DNA from: Sinonovacula constricta
Lineage: Eukaryota; Mollusca; Bivalvia; Cardiida; Solecurtidae
Direction of reading: 5' to 3'
Assembly: GCA_007844125.1 (NCBI GenBank)
Contig: CM017561.1
Location: forward strand, 64,027,256-64,091,255
DNA length: 64,000 bases
Shown here piece after piece: positions 28,528-41,589 of the stretch. The translations under genes were made by a program, and so were the position numbers. The stretch's first letter is position 1. Every line of letters starts with the position of its first letter. The notes under the pieces are model-generated. The model did not search any database, was not told the DNA's origin, and was given only the letters and a program-made list of their open reading frames with translations.

Positions 28528-31500
28528 AGAGTATTAGCTCTGACTACTAGAACCCATTGGAGGTGTAGTATTATCACTGACTGCCTGAACCCATTCGAGG
28601 TGGAGTATTATCACTGACTGCCTGAACTCATTAGAGGTGGAGTATTATCACTGACTGCCTGAACCCATTGGAGGTGGAGTATTATCACTGACTGCCTGAA
28701 CCCATTAGAGGTGGAGTATTATCACTGACTGCCTGAACCCATTGGAGGTGGAGTATTATCACTGACTGCCTGAACCCATTGGAGGTGGAGTATTATCACT
28801 GACTGCCTGAACCCATTGGAGGTGGAGTATTATCACTGACTGCCTGAACTCATTGGAGGTGGAGTATTATCACTGACTGCCTGAACTCATTAGAGGTGGA
28901 GTATTATCACTGACTGCCTGAACCCATTGGAGGTGGAGTATTATCACTGACTGCCTGAACCCATTGGAGGTGGAGTATTATCACTGACTGCCTGAACCCA
29001 TTAGAGGTGGAGTATTATCACTGACTGCCTGAACCCATTCGAGGTGGAGTGTTATCACTGACTGCCTGAACCCATTAGAGGTGGAGTATTATCACTGACT
29101 GCCTGAACCCATTCGAGGTGGAGTGTTATCACTGACTGCCTGAACCCATTAGAGGTGGAGTATTATCACTGACTGCCTGAACCCATTAGAGGTGGAGTAT
29201 TATCACTGACTGCCTGAACCCATTCGAGGTGGAGTGTTATCACTGACTGCCTGAACCCATTAGAGGTGGAGTATTATCACTGACTGCCTGAACCCATTAG
29301 AGGTGGAGTATTATCACTGACTGCCTGAACCCATTGGAGGTGGAGTATTATCACTGACTGCCTGAACCCATTGGAGGTGGAGTATTATCACTGACTGCCT
29401 GAACCCATTAGAGGTGGAGTATTATCACTGACTGCCTGAACCCATTCGAGGTGGAGTGTTATCACTGACTGCCTGAACCCATTAGAGGTGGAGTATTATC
29501 ACTGACTGCCTGAACTCATTAGAGGTGAAGTATTATCATTGACTGCCTGAACTCATTAGAGGTGGAGTGTTATCACTGACTGCCTGAACCCATTAGAGGT
29601 GGAGTATTATCACTGACTGCCTGAACCCATTGGAGGTGGAGTATTATCACTGACTACCTGAACTCATTAGAGGTGGAGTATTATCACTGACTGCCTGAAC
29701 CCATTGGAGGTGGAGTATTATCATTGACTGCCTGAACCCATTCGAGGTGGAGTGTTATCACTGACTGCCTGAACCCATTGGAGGTGGAGTATTATCACTG
29801 ACTGCCTGAACTCATTAGAGGTGGAGTATTATCACTGACTGCCTGAACCCATTCGAGGTGGAGTATTATCACTGACTGCCTGAACCCATTAGAGGTGGAG
29901 TATTATCACTGACTGCCTGAACCCATTGGAGGTGGAGTATTATCACTGACTACCTGAACTCATTAGAGGTGGAGTATTATCACTGACTGCCTGAACCCAT
30001 TGGAGGTGGAGTATTATCACTGACTACCTGAACCCATTGGAGGTGGAGTATTATCACTGACTGCCTGAACTCATTAGAGGTGGAGTATTATCACTGACTG
30101 CCTAAACCCATTAGAGGTGGAGTATTATCACTGACTGCCTGAACCCATTAGAGGTGGAGTATTATCACTGACTGCCTGAACCCATTAGAGGTGGAGTATT
30201 AGCTCTGACTCCCTAAACTCATTAGAGGGGGAGTATTAGCTCTGACTACCTGAACCCATTGGAGGTGAAGTATTAGCTCTGACTCCCTGAACCCATTGGA
30301 GGTGGAGTATTAGCTCTGACTACCTGAACCCATTGGAGGTGGAGTATTATCACTGACTGCCTGAACCCATTGGAGGTGGAGTATTATCACTGACTGCCTG
30401 AACCGATTGGAGGTGGAGTATTATCACTGACTGCCTGAACCCATTGGAGGTGGAGTATTATCACTGACTGCCTGAACCCATTAGAGGTGGAGTATTATCA
30501 ATGACTCCCTAAACTCATTAGAGGTGGAGTATTAGCTCTGACTACCTGAACCCATTGGAATTGAAGTATTAGCTCTGACTCCCTGAACCCATTGGAGGTG
30601 GAGTATTAGCTCTGACTACCTGAACCCATTGGAGGTGGAGTATTAGCTCTGACTCCCTGAACTCATTAGAGGTGGAGTATTAGCTCTGACTCCCTGAACT
30701 TATTAGAGGTGGAGTATTAGCTCTGACTCCCTGAACTTATTAGAGGTGGAGTATTAGCTCTGACTCCCTGAACTCATTAGAGGTGGAGTATTAGCTCTTA
30801 CTACCTGAACCCATTAGAGGTACAGTTAAAGCTCTGACTCCCTGATTCCATTAGAAGTAGTGTATTAGCGCTGACTCCCTGATTCCATTAGAAGTAGTGT
30901 ATTAGCTCTGACTCCCTGAACTCATTAGAGGTGGAGTATTAGCTCTGACTCCCTGAACTCATTAGAGGTGGAGTATTAGCTCTGACTCCCTGAACTCATT
31001 AGAGGTGCAGTATTATCTCTTACTACCTGAACCCATTGGAGGTGGAGTATTAGCGCTGACTCCAGTAACCCATTAGAGGTGGAGTTTTAGCTCTGACTCC
31101 CTGAAGCCATTAGAGGTGGAATATAAGCTCTGACTACCTGAACCCATTAGAGGTGGGGTATAAGCTCTGACTACCTGAACCCATTAGAGGTACAGTTAAA
31201 GCTCTGACTCCCTGATTCCATTAGAAGTAGTGTATTAGCTCTGACTACTTGAACCCATTAAAAGAAGTGTATTAGCTCTGACTACTTGAACCCAATAGAA
31301 GTAGTGTATTAGCTCTGACTCCCTGAACCCATTAGAGGTACAGTATTAGCTCTGACTCCCTGAACCCATTAGAAGTAGTGTATTAGCTCTGACTACTTGA
31401 ACCCAATAGAAGTAGTGTATTAGCTCTGACTCCCTGAACCCATTAGAAGTAGTGTATTAGCTCTGACTACTTGAACCCAATAGAAGTAGTGTATTAGCTC

Positions 31501-32218
31501 TGACTCCCTTAACCCATTAACAGTAGTGTATTAGCTCTGACCCCCTGAACCAATTAGAAGTAGTGTATTAGCTCTGACTCCCTGAACCCATTAGAAGTAG
31601 TGTATTAGCTCTGACTCCCTTAACCCATTAAAAGTAGTGTATTAGCTCTGACTCCCTTAACCCATTAGAAGAAGTGTATTAGCTCTGACTCCCTGAACCC
31701 ATTAGAAGTAGTGAATTAGCTCTGACTCCCTGATTCCGTTAGAAGTAGTGTATTAGCTCTGACTCCCTGAACCCATTAGAAGTAGTGTATTAGCTCTGAC
31801 TCCCTGATTCCATTAGAAGTAGTGTATTAGCTCTGACTACTTGAACCCATTAAAATAAGTGTATTAGCTCTATCTACCTTAACCCATTAGAGGTACAGTA
31901 TTAGCTCAGCCTCCCTGAACCCATTAGAGGTGGAGTATTAGCTCTGACTTCCTGAACCCATTAGAGGTGGAGTATTAGCTCTGACTACCTGAACCCATTA
32001 GAGGTGGAGTATTAGCTCTGACTCCCTGAACCCATTAGAGGTGGAGTATTAGCTCTGACTCCCTGAACCCATTTGAGGTGGAGTATTAGCGCTGACTACC
32101 TGAACACATTAGAGGTGGAGTATTAGCTCTGACTCCATGAACCCATTAGAGGTGGGGTATAAGCTCTGACTACCTGAACCCATTAGAGGTGGGGTATAAG
32201 CTCTGACTACCTTAAACC
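28528..32218. repeat. 37-bp satellite array, about 100 units, two subfamilies
   Basis: Subfamily A unit: GAGGTGGAGTATTATCACTG then ACTGCCTGAACCCATTG. It dominates 28,545-30,190 and returns at about 30,335-30,510. Subfamily B unit: ATTAGCTCTGACTCCCTGAA then CCCATTAGAGGTGGAGT. It dominates 30,190-32,218, with a sub-variant GAAGTAGTGTATTAGCTC from 30,860 to 31,870. No spacers, so not CRISPR-like. Confidence 0.97.
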
Positions 32219-32222
32219 AGTA

Positions 32223-32290
<68 letters not shown>
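32223..32290. repeat. (TA)n microsatellite ending the 37-bp array
   Basis: About 30 TA dinucleotides, joined directly to the last satellite unit. Confidence 0.97.
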
Positions 32291-32292
<2 letters not shown>

Positions 32293-33680
32293 GTACATAT
32301 AAAATCAGCATAAACCGTTGTAAACGACCAAAAACTGGGATCGGCATCATCTTCACTTCAATTAAAACATTTAACCAAATGATAAACACAACGCTTAGTA
32401 AAAGAACTCTAATAAAATCAACAATGTTTATATTTTTCGGTGAATAATATTTCGTGACGCATTCCTCGCAGAGAGACATGGCAAATGACACGAGGTCGAT
32501 AGCACTGGTTGACATTTAGGCAACCGTTCAACACCTGCAACATTTGACATGCTTGTGGTTTCTGTTTCTGTTTAAGGAAGAAAATTGCAGCTAGATGTGA
32601 CTCTGCTGCTGCTGCTGCTGATGATGATGATGATATTTATGATGTAGTTGCAGCTCTGCTTTTGAATATGGGGGTTATGGCGATAATATTGATGGTTGTG
32701 GCGATGATGCTGAAAATTATGGAGCTGGAGGTGGTGGTGGTTATGCTAACGATGTTTATGACGAGATGCTTCTGCTGTTGATAATAATTATGATGATGAA
32801 TATGATGGCGGTTGTTGTTGTGGAGGTGGTGGTGGTTGTGCAGTTAATGCGACTGATTATGATAAAGATTTAAATATGATTGCATTTATATCTATGATTT
32901 TAGTTATAAACACGAGGAATGAAAAGAAGAAACCTGTAATTCTGCGTCTGTCCTGCTGATGATGATGACAGGCCAGATGGTGGTAGTGGTAATACGGATG
33001 GCATAGGTTCAAATTCCACATGACAAACAGCCATATGTTGTTTGTTTTGTTAGTTTCGGTTGTAGAACAAAACCTTTAGTTAGTTCCGTGCATAGATAAA
33101 TTGTTTAGATGTTACTAGTGCCAGTTGTGTTTAATATAAGCTTAATTCATTGCTGTAAATACAAGGTCACTTAGCAGATGTCAAAAGTATGTGCATGAAA
33201 TTTATCATTTTAACGCACCAGTAGAAATACGAACTAAACATATTTTATATGCTTATAAAATGTGTTCAGATGTTGTTGTGTTTTTGTTGTTGTTGTTTTT
33301 TAATTTTTAACTTTAATGCATTTTTATATATTAATGTATCGATGTTTTGCCAATCCTTCCTCTAAAATGACAATGAAGGAGCTGGTTAGGAAAAAATGGC
33401 TGTACCGATGAGAGTATATTTGAACTTTCCTTTTTTTTGTATGCTATATTTACACATTGTTTTTCCATTATTTTAAATATTACATTCAAAATGGACAAAT
33501 AGATTTCAATACATTATTGCATACTTTGGTTCATAATGTTTATAAATACGGCAAAGCTAGTTTAACATTTTAGATAGAGAACACAACACTAGCAAAATGG
33601 GTTCAAATTAATAAAATACATCACCTGGTTTACTTATACGGCGGGTCATATCTTTAATAAGATCCATTGAAACAAATAAA
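32291..33680. other. Intergenic, GAT/GCT-rich patch, no gene
   Basis: At 32,595-32,830 GCT, GAT and GGT triplets are enriched (CTGCTGCTGCTGCTGATGAT), as in a decayed triplet microsatellite. Otherwise nothing recognised. Confidence 0.6.
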
Positions 33681-33689
33681 ATATTATTG

Positions 33690-33836
33690 TTATTAAAACC
33701 AATTGCCAGTCGGAACACCTCGGTTATTTTAGGATTCCGGAAATAGTCGAGTAGCTACGAATGAAGCAATCGCGTCATAATACTAGTTGACGGGCGGAAG
33801 CAAGTTCGTCTGTTAGCATTTCTGTCCTGCGGAGAC
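33690..33836 (+). promoter_or_regulatory. Candidate promoter (CpG-richer, ETS-like site)
   Basis: CpG is frequent here (CGGAACACCTCGG, TTCCGGAAATAGTCGAG, ATCGCGTC, GACGGGCGG), unlike the surrounding AT-rich DNA. TTCCGGAAAT is an ETS-type site. An ATG follows at 33,837. No TATA box is obvious. Promoter function is inference. Confidence 0.35.
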
Positions 33837-33848
33837 ATGCCTGCACAG
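33837..33848 (+). CDS. Possible first coding exon (MPAQ) of the 52-55 kb gene
   Basis: ATGCCTGCACAG is followed by the donor GTGACA and ends in phase 0. The exon at 52,181 begins in phase 0 and is open upstream of its own Met, so the two could join as MPAQ-LRSKHILKLDQ. This needs an 18.3-kb intron and no intervening exon. The alternative reading is that unspliced translation stops after 22 codons and this is unrelated. Confidence 0.22.
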
Positions 33849-36655
33849 GTGACAAAAATAGTCTTTCACAGTTGTGGGAGTGTAAAGCTGCTACAAATGA
33901 CATAACTGGTGTTCATACAAACTCGGTGACTAAGTTTTACAACGAACCATCGTTTGTTCTGTATATCTAAGTCAGCACAACTGTGATTGTGAAATTTGTA
34001 AAACAAAACATCGCATTGAGGTAGGATATTTTTATTCAATTCTATTATTTTAGTGTTCTCGGGGTCGTTAGTGTGTTGTTTTACTTGTCGATTTTATTTC
34101 AAAACATTTGATAAAAATGCGAAAGACATGATGTTTTTAAACTTGAAATATTGGTGAACGAAACCTGATTAAATCTTAGAAAACAACAAAAACAAAAACA
34201 TGCGATTGTATAATGTTTGGAATACTGTCATGCAAAGTCATTCTGTTGGGGGATATTATCTTATTAAAGAAAATTTACCATAAAAATGATTATTAACGAT
34301 TTAAATTTTTTAATGTTAATAAACAAACGTAAAATTAGTATCTTTAATTATTTGGTTAAATCTGATGCAAACACTAGAACAGTCCTTCAACTTGTAATAT
34401 GTTCGATCCTAAATGATAGACATATATAGTAATATGTGACAACTAATGTATGTTTAGAGTCATAAAAAATCAAAGGTGCGAAAATTGCAGATTGCTCAAC
34501 TGTTTGATTTAAAACACCCCTACACAAAAAGAATACAATGATGTGAGCACAAAATTGTTTGACAAATAAGAAATCTGTATATACTTATGAAATAAGAATA
34601 TGTCGTAAAAACGTATTTATGTTGAATATATGTTGATCTTTCATCAGAACTACTTGTGTAATTATATTTAGTTAAAAAATAAACAATAAAATACCGTTAC
34701 TTTTTATATTTTTTAAATATTTTCTCTACAACAACTTTGTATTTTAGAAACCAAATACCATTTTGAATGTATTATTGCTTTGATTATTTTGTGCCATACG
34801 GTTTTAATTAATAGATATTGACATATTTTACTAGTTCAAACATATAACAACTTTTTGAAAGTTTTATGAGAATATCAAATATTGTATGCTGATAAAAATA
34901 ATCACAGAAAGCGAGCAAAGCCTATTCAAAATATTCCCTAAAAGGCTTAAATGCCGAACTATTTGACGAAGTTGTGTTTGGAATATATTTTTGACGTTCC
35001 TATTTAGGCCATTTGTCTGAATTTTTACCAATGACATTTTTTAGCAGATTGTATTGTAATACAATATTTTAAAACAATTAAAAGCGGCCTCGGTCACAGT
35101 TGGTCAAATTTGCATTAACGTGTCTATAATTGTATTAAAATAGCTACTCCGTTTGTACTACATTTGTAATATGCATGACGTTCTTGAAACAGCACCATCT
35201 TCGCTATCTGTGCACAAATCTAGTTTGTTCCTCAAATATGTCTCATAAGAAGAACCAAAACTAAGTTTTATAACTTGTCGCTTAACGTTTTACTCTAAGA
35301 TGCATGTTATTATCCTGTCGTTTTAAATTGCAGTGTGCATGACGACTATCTTCCAACTAAACATGTCTATTAGTGCAGAATAAAATAATATCTTTCATAG
35401 CATTAAAATTGTATATAATTCGAAACATTACATCATGTCCCATAATATAACATTAATGTGTTGCATAATGAAAATACTTGTAAACAGCATTCTCATATCT
35501 TGTTATAAAAGCAAAAATCTTACCATAAAACTTCTCTTTCTTCTCGTTATACCATCCTGGAATATGTGCAACATTCTTAAAAATCGTCAGAACCACATCA
35601 TTGCGTTTCATAAACAGCATTTTTAAAACAATATTTCTTCGCAAATCACCACATTTATGTGTATCATCCATTAAATTCTTATTTAATCGATACCCACCTC
35701 CTTGGCATTATATCATTCTGTATTTTATGCAAACGCCTAAAGAACGATGGGCGTTTTTTTCTCTAAGAATACTGCCAAAGAGTATAATAAGCGTATACTT
35801 GTACTTTAAATAAAACTTATAAAAGTGCTCACCCCTCGCCGCCTGTGACCAGGGCCTGTAGAGGCTAGGGACTTGACTTGTGATTGTTTTCCTACTAACC
35901 CGGGGTATCCAGATGGTTTTACTGGGACATTTGTTTTCCTACTAACCCGGGGTATCCAGATGGTTCTACTGGGACATTTGTTTTCCTTCACCAAAATATC
36001 TAGACATCACTAGAAATGTCAATGAATGTGTCGCTGCGATTTGTTTCTAAAACAAACAACAAACAACATCAACCACACAACAACAACAAACAAATAAATA
36101 ATAAAACAACTTGCCATTCTAAGGTAATTGTAATGATTAGTATATTCTTTATGCAGATTTCATTATAACATTTTATAAAAACAAAGAAACTTGTTAATAA
36201 TAAGTGATTATTGATGACCGAAAGAAAATTGAAACAGTAAGGAGCCTCAAATCATACAAGGAAATAAGACTAATATTGAGTTACATTCATTTTCAATGTG
36301 ATGTTGACTAAGAACAATAATAGGATTTCGGTTAACAGATCCAAAAACTTGCAAAAAGCGAGGAATTTATTACTTATATTTGCTATTTACTTCTTTTTAA
36401 ATTAAGGTAATTTGAATCTATGCAATGAAAATAATTATACCTATTTAAAAAAGAAAGATTATGCTTATTATTGTGGTTTCACAAGTCTTCGTGTCTTTTT
36501 GGTGAATTGTTTACCTCAGTGTATAATGAAAAACCTAATTGCTTTCTAGAGGAATAGGAGTACTACTTCGAGTAGACCAAGCAGGTGTCCATAACAGTTA
36601 TAGCTTAGGTCATCTGTATTTATCTTGACAAGGATTGTTATTTTTATTAAGCGAA
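33849..36655. other. AT-rich non-coding DNA
   Basis: No gene recognised. A 47-bp unit containing CCTACTAACCCGGGGTATCC occurs about twice at 35,880-35,988. Confidence 0.6.
35880..35988. repeat. 47-bp tandem duplication
   Basis: TTTGTTTTCCTACTAACCCG, GGGTATCCAGATGGTT and (C/T)TACTGGGACA repeat about 2.3 times. Confidence 0.9.
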
Positions 36656-37600
36656 GAAAAAAAAGTTTTTACCTTTATTGATTGTACGAAATCGTTTGAC
36701 TAGGTGAATATGCTAGCAGTATGGCTCGAACTTTTTAACGACAATATAGATTGTGGAAGTCTTGAAATTATTTACAGCATGATCTCACTTATAAAGGTTT
36801 GATGTGCGTAACACATCTTTTTTCCTTTTCAGTTTGGTGTTACACAGGGTAAAACTGTTCTGCAAATATGTTAGTTTGAAATTGATCTTACAATGTTTAT
36901 GTCAGTTAAACTGGAAGGTTTGCTTACCTTTTCAAGAGCTAAGCATTTGACCGTTTAATCCTTATGACTTTTCGTATAGCTTTACGCAGATGATGCATTT
37001 TATTTTGCTGAAAGCCCAATAATAATAATCAATGATTTTTAAGCTTATGCAGATGACACAGTTTAATTGTTGAAAGCCCAAACGATTTAGACAATATTTT
37101 TATTTATACAATGATAAGGTTCGTTGTGAAGCTAACCACCGACTGCTGTTTACACTAATATTGTATTGTTCAGTTATTCAAAACCAGTTATTTTAGATAT
37201 GAGTTCTATTATGACAAATGTTAAGCAACATTATTTTATCGAGTTTTCTAACTTACAGGAATAATTGTTCACCTGTCGATATGTCAATATTGGTTAGGAC
37301 AAACGAAACCGCAATCTATGTTTTAGTATTGGAGATAAAAAATACCATATGTTTGATTGCACGTATTTCGAAAACAATATATACAAAAATATATGTTACA
37401 ATACTATGTCACTAATTCTGATACTTTGAAGTTAACAGAAACTTACAAAATGGGGAACAAATCTAAAGCGTTAAACAATTTTAAAACTTTATTCTGTAAA
37501 CATATTTCAACTGATGTTAAGGAACTCATTCAACGTGTAAACAGGTTTTGCAATCCTATGGTAAAATAACTGTTAAGTAAATTTTCTGTTAAAATTATTA
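36655..37600 (+). mobile_element. LINE reverse-transcriptase remnant A
   Basis: Translation in pieces gives KVFTFIDCTKSFD (RT motif A, canonical F-D-x-x-K-A-F-D), then WLELFNDNIDCGSLEIIYSM, GVTQGKTVLQ (the G-V-R-Q-G turn) and LYADDAFYFAESP at 36,980-37,018 (the YADD catalytic box). Stops and frameshifts interrupt it. A second YADD copy (AYADDTV) occurs at about 37,043. The distal part to about 37,600 is shared with 43.55-44.6 kb. Confidence 0.75.
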
Positions 37601-40210
37601 CTATCCTGTTGATTCAAGTATCGGTTGCAATTTTAATAACATCGAGTCTATAAGTTTTATCAATTTAAGCAACATGTGTATCCATAAATGAAATATGGAG
37701 AACGTGAAACTTATTTGAAAATACATTATCAAATACATTTGTCTTTTGAAAGACAATTGCTTATAGAGAGCATCTGGTCCGCTATTCCGTTGTGCTCTAT
37801 CAATGTACTTATAAACAGATCTGAAACTCGTTTAAACATGCATGTGAAAACAGACATGTGTCATGACCTTTGACATTATCTCGGCTCTCAAAATATTTAC
37901 TGTTGTCTGAGGTGAGAGTTCTAGAGCTGCTGTATGCCATTCGGTACATCGACTGACTAAAACCGAAATTTGTTAATAACACTAGGTCAATATTACAGAC
38001 CTAGCACATCACAATAACACAACTATTGCAAATAAATCGGGCAACGTCGTAGCGTAAGTAAATGTAACGTCATCGCCTTTCTCTGCGAACTCACCTTTCC
38101 CTCAATCTGTAACAAAAAGTGTGTCATTTTAAAAAAGATTAAATTTTCATACGACTTCCAATATAGTAAAACTTCACTAGAATCTTGTTACATTTTCTTT
38201 TACCTACAACAATTTTAACTATGCAGTATGGCAGTTGTATTAACTCTCCGTGTGCACGTACTATTTCTATTATTGTTCATTCTATCTGGACAATTACGTA
38301 TATTTTCCTTTGAAATACAATGAATGCTAACAGTTACATGAACCGGCCACTAGAATCTTTTACTAGTCTCCTCTAGTATTTTACCTGAATCAAGAAAATT
38401 ATTTCGTTGACAATCTAATATATTAAGTAGCTGTTCTCATTACAGGCTATACTACTCCCATCAACCGAATAAGTGACCATTATCGTTTTAATTGGGGTCA
38501 CAACCATTTTTATTTAATGATGTCATTATTTAGACACAATTATACGTCATCTCTTGAGCCTTGGTTTCTTCATATTGATATGGTTCATATTCATCTTTCT
38601 CTATGTCCTTGAAGAAGCCTTTAAGAAGTGCGGGGTTAAAGGTCTTAAAACCGGTTTCAGCATAACTTTTATTTGTCGACTTACGTTCCAGCGCTGTATT
38701 TGAAGTGATTGCCTTATTGTTGTGTCATGTCTTGTTTCAGTGTTACAAAAAGTTGAAAAGCATCACGATGCTTTTGAGCCTCCCAGCCTAAAGACCAGGC
38801 TTCTATGCTGCTGGCAAAATCTGGTGATAAAATTCAAGTTTTCCTATCCATTTATATTCTATGTTAAACAAAGTTTGGCTTTTCTAAGCAAACAATAAAC
38901 AAGTGAAAATTTGACTTAACGCGTCCGTGTCGCTTTAATGTATCTTAGCATATGGTTGCAGATGAACACAGTTTGCATTTTGTTTTCATAACCATTCTCA
39001 TTACATCCGTTGACCAGAATGTAGTGCTAATACTTTCACAATATAAGGTATACTTTCATCACTTTAATTGCATATTTTCTTCGAACATCATCACATTTCA
39101 CATTAATTAAATTTCCTTTGCAAGCGAAGTTTCCTTAATGACGTTTGAAATAGAGAAGCCCCGTGACTTAACGAGATCTGCAATTAATATATCGATGCGC
39201 GGTTCAAGCAACTGGTATTAAAAAAGAAAACGCGCTTTGATACGTCATACCTGCTTGCTTATCTGCCATGTAATCAATATAGAACAATGTCCTATGTGTA
39301 ACAATGCTTTGTTTTAATTGGTTGACAGAAAGGAAATGGTTTCGAAACGAAAACACTTTCATGATCGGAGTTTGCGAGCATACGGTATGCTCGGAAGGAA
39401 GTAGTCCGTTGTTTATATGGCACTCTTGTTTTTTAATGAATAACCCGGAAGCTATTAGTTGTTCGTTATATCAAATGTGGTCACATATACCTCTAACCAA
39501 AGTGCCTTAGTGACTTTTACCTGCGTCTGAGTACCTTGCAAGTTACTTCACACGAACCTAATTGTGTTTGACTATTGTTTCTGCAAAACGCACATGTATA
39601 AGGCAAATTACCATTTTATTCCACTTAGATTTCCCTTTTTTAATAATAATCTTTACAACGCTATTTTACTTTATAAAATCTCGTATAACTAATCGTTGTC
39701 TTTGCATTTCTGCAGATAGGACAATGTTTATAAGAAAGTTTTCTTAAGAAGTGTTTTAAAATGTCTTCTTTATAAGTTTGCAGAGAAGTAGGCAGGTTAC
39801 ATGTAGGATGGTAGTATTTTAAGCTCTTCTTTACAAACAGAGAAGGTGGTGATTATTATTATCACGACTATCTGCGGCATCGAAGTTGGTTAATCCATCT
39901 TGTTAACATCGATTTTTCGAAAATCGTCGAACATATTTACCTTAAATTTAGAAGTATTGTTCTTTAAGAAAGGCGGAACCTAATTAAAAAAGCGGGTAAC
40001 TGTTAAATCAGGTTTGGCAGAATACCCATTAATTAAATTAAAATTTTCCTCATAAAACCCAGAAAATAGAAGATCTTGCTGTCTGCAGATATGTCTTTTG
40101 TTTTTGCTGATCTGGGAAGCTCTGCACGAATGATGAATGTTTTGTTGTATATGCCTGCCTTCGAAATATAAACTTTTCTATCTCATAATGGACTGCGCTG
40201 TGTACCTTTT
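37080..40210. repeat. Segmental duplication, copy 1
   Basis: Colinear, diverged blocks match copy 2. Examples: 37,790-37,875 with 47,060-47,150 (CTGAAACTCGTTTAAACAT); 38,035-38,075 with 47,300-47,340 (AACGTCGTAGCGTAAGTAAA); 38,930-39,540 with 48,460-49,090 (GTCGCTTTAATGTATCTTAG); 40,150-40,200 with 50,490-50,545. No convincing gene inside. Confidence 0.85.
39304..39510 (+). other. Open frame retained in both duplication copies
   Basis: From 39,328 (TERKWFRNENTFMIGVCEHT ... NNPEAISCSLYQMWSH) it parallels 48,868-49,059 (TEGKWCRNENTFMIGMGEYT ... NNPETISCSLYPEWSH). I recognise no family, and the opposite strand of copy 2 is open too. Coding status is unproven; it is listed because both copies lack stops across about 60 codons. 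Confidence 0.25.
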
Positions 40211-40344
40211 TCTATGATAACATAACATTGTATGTAACAAATTGGATTTTTCTATTATGAGAGTTGAGCGACATGTAACAAATCAGCACAATATCTAACA
40301 ATGTAACATAAATATCCATAAATATCATAATTACACAATTATTA

Positions 40345-40347
40345 ATA

Positions 40348-40392
<45 letters not shown>

Positions 40393-40399
40393 TTATTAT

Positions 40400-40473
<74 letters not shown>

Positions 40474-40475
40474 TT
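40345..40475. repeat. (TTA)n followed by (GTA)n microsatellite
   Basis: About 16 TTA/TTAT units followed by about 25 GTA units. Confidence 0.95.
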
Positions 40476-40764
40476 TTTATTATTATTGTCAGCATTATCA
40501 CATCATTATCAACATTACCAGCAGCATCATTCCCTTCATAATTACCATTACATCATAACTGTTATCATCAACTTAATATCGTCATCGGTACTATCGTTAT
40601 CGGCAACATCACAACCACCATCAAAACAATAATAACAAGTATAATACATGTAATCAGTATCGTCATCATTATTATTACAATAATATTATGATTATTGTCA
40701 TAAATAATTACTATTAAAATAATAACTTTCTTTATAATTATTATAATTCTTTTTATCTTTTATT

Positions 40765-40824
<60 letters not shown>

Positions 40825-41010
40825 GTAATAATAACATACATTTAATGCTGGCTCCAATGTTGTACATACGTTGATAGTTTATTTATTTATATATTACCAG
40901 TTATGTTGTCTGTAAATTAGTTCTATCAGTTTTAAATTCCAATGCAGGTGCTTACTGTTAGCTTTCTCACTTTGATGGGATATTTTTATTTATACTGTTT
41001 GTTTGATAGA
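40476..41010. repeat. Trinucleotide-rich stretch with (AAT)n
   Basis: ATC/ATT/AAT-rich sequence, with a pure AAT run of about 19 units at 40,767-40,822. Confidence 0.85.
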
Positions 41011-41014
41011 AAAC

Positions 41015-41326
41015 CATTCAAGGAGTGCGAGGTTGGAGCGCTCCACAAACCAGGTTTAAGCACTTCAGCCGGAATCAACAATGATAAATAAGAATATATG
41101 ACAAAGTCCTATGAGCATTGCAACATATACCAAACTCTGAAAAGGCACAGAACAAAGGTATTTTACATGTAAGCCAAGCGAAATGTAAGAACAAATTTGT
41201 GATGAGTCATTTAACGAAAAGAGCAAACCCGACAGTTACCGCCTTGGAACGGTCAGTCGGCAATATGGACCGACGGGTGCTTAAACCGGTTTTACAGAGC
41301 TCTAACCTCGCACTTCCTGACGAGTT
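41015..41326. mobile_element. MITE-like element with about 40-bp inverted termini
   Basis: The left terminus AGTGCGAGGTTGGAGCGC... ...GGTTTAAGCAC is mirrored by the right terminus, whose reverse complement reads AGTGCGAGGTTAGAGCTC... ...CGGTTTAAGCAC. The interior (TATGAGCATTGCAACATATA, GTGATGAGTCATTTAACG, CCTTGGAACGGTCAGTCG) recurs at 47.9, 50.0 and 50.8 kb. The 75-codon frame within is not supported as a gene. Confidence 0.75.
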
Positions 41327-41589
41327 TCTCAAATGCAAGAAATGAAAAGAAAAACGATCTATTTGAGTACAAAATGTCCATGTGCTGATATTTTCTATAC
41401 GTTATGACGAAAGTAGTGACGTCATTGAAAAATAATGTCCACATAGTGTTTAGAAAAGAATATGGTATCATTTCGATTTGAAAAACTAAGCAAAAATGGT
41501 GGACTATAAATAAAATTAACTTTCTGAATCATGAACAAACATGACCAGAGACAAATAAATGGTTGTACCATCCTGTTCATGTGAAGATG

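Noticed and set aside
28528..32218. CRISPR-like direct repeats
   Set aside because: Units are contiguous with no unique spacers, the flanking gene is an intron-rich animal gene, and the sequence is a eukaryotic satellite.
32207..32515. Ile/Tyr-repeat frames on both strands
   Set aside because: Translation of the TA microsatellite.
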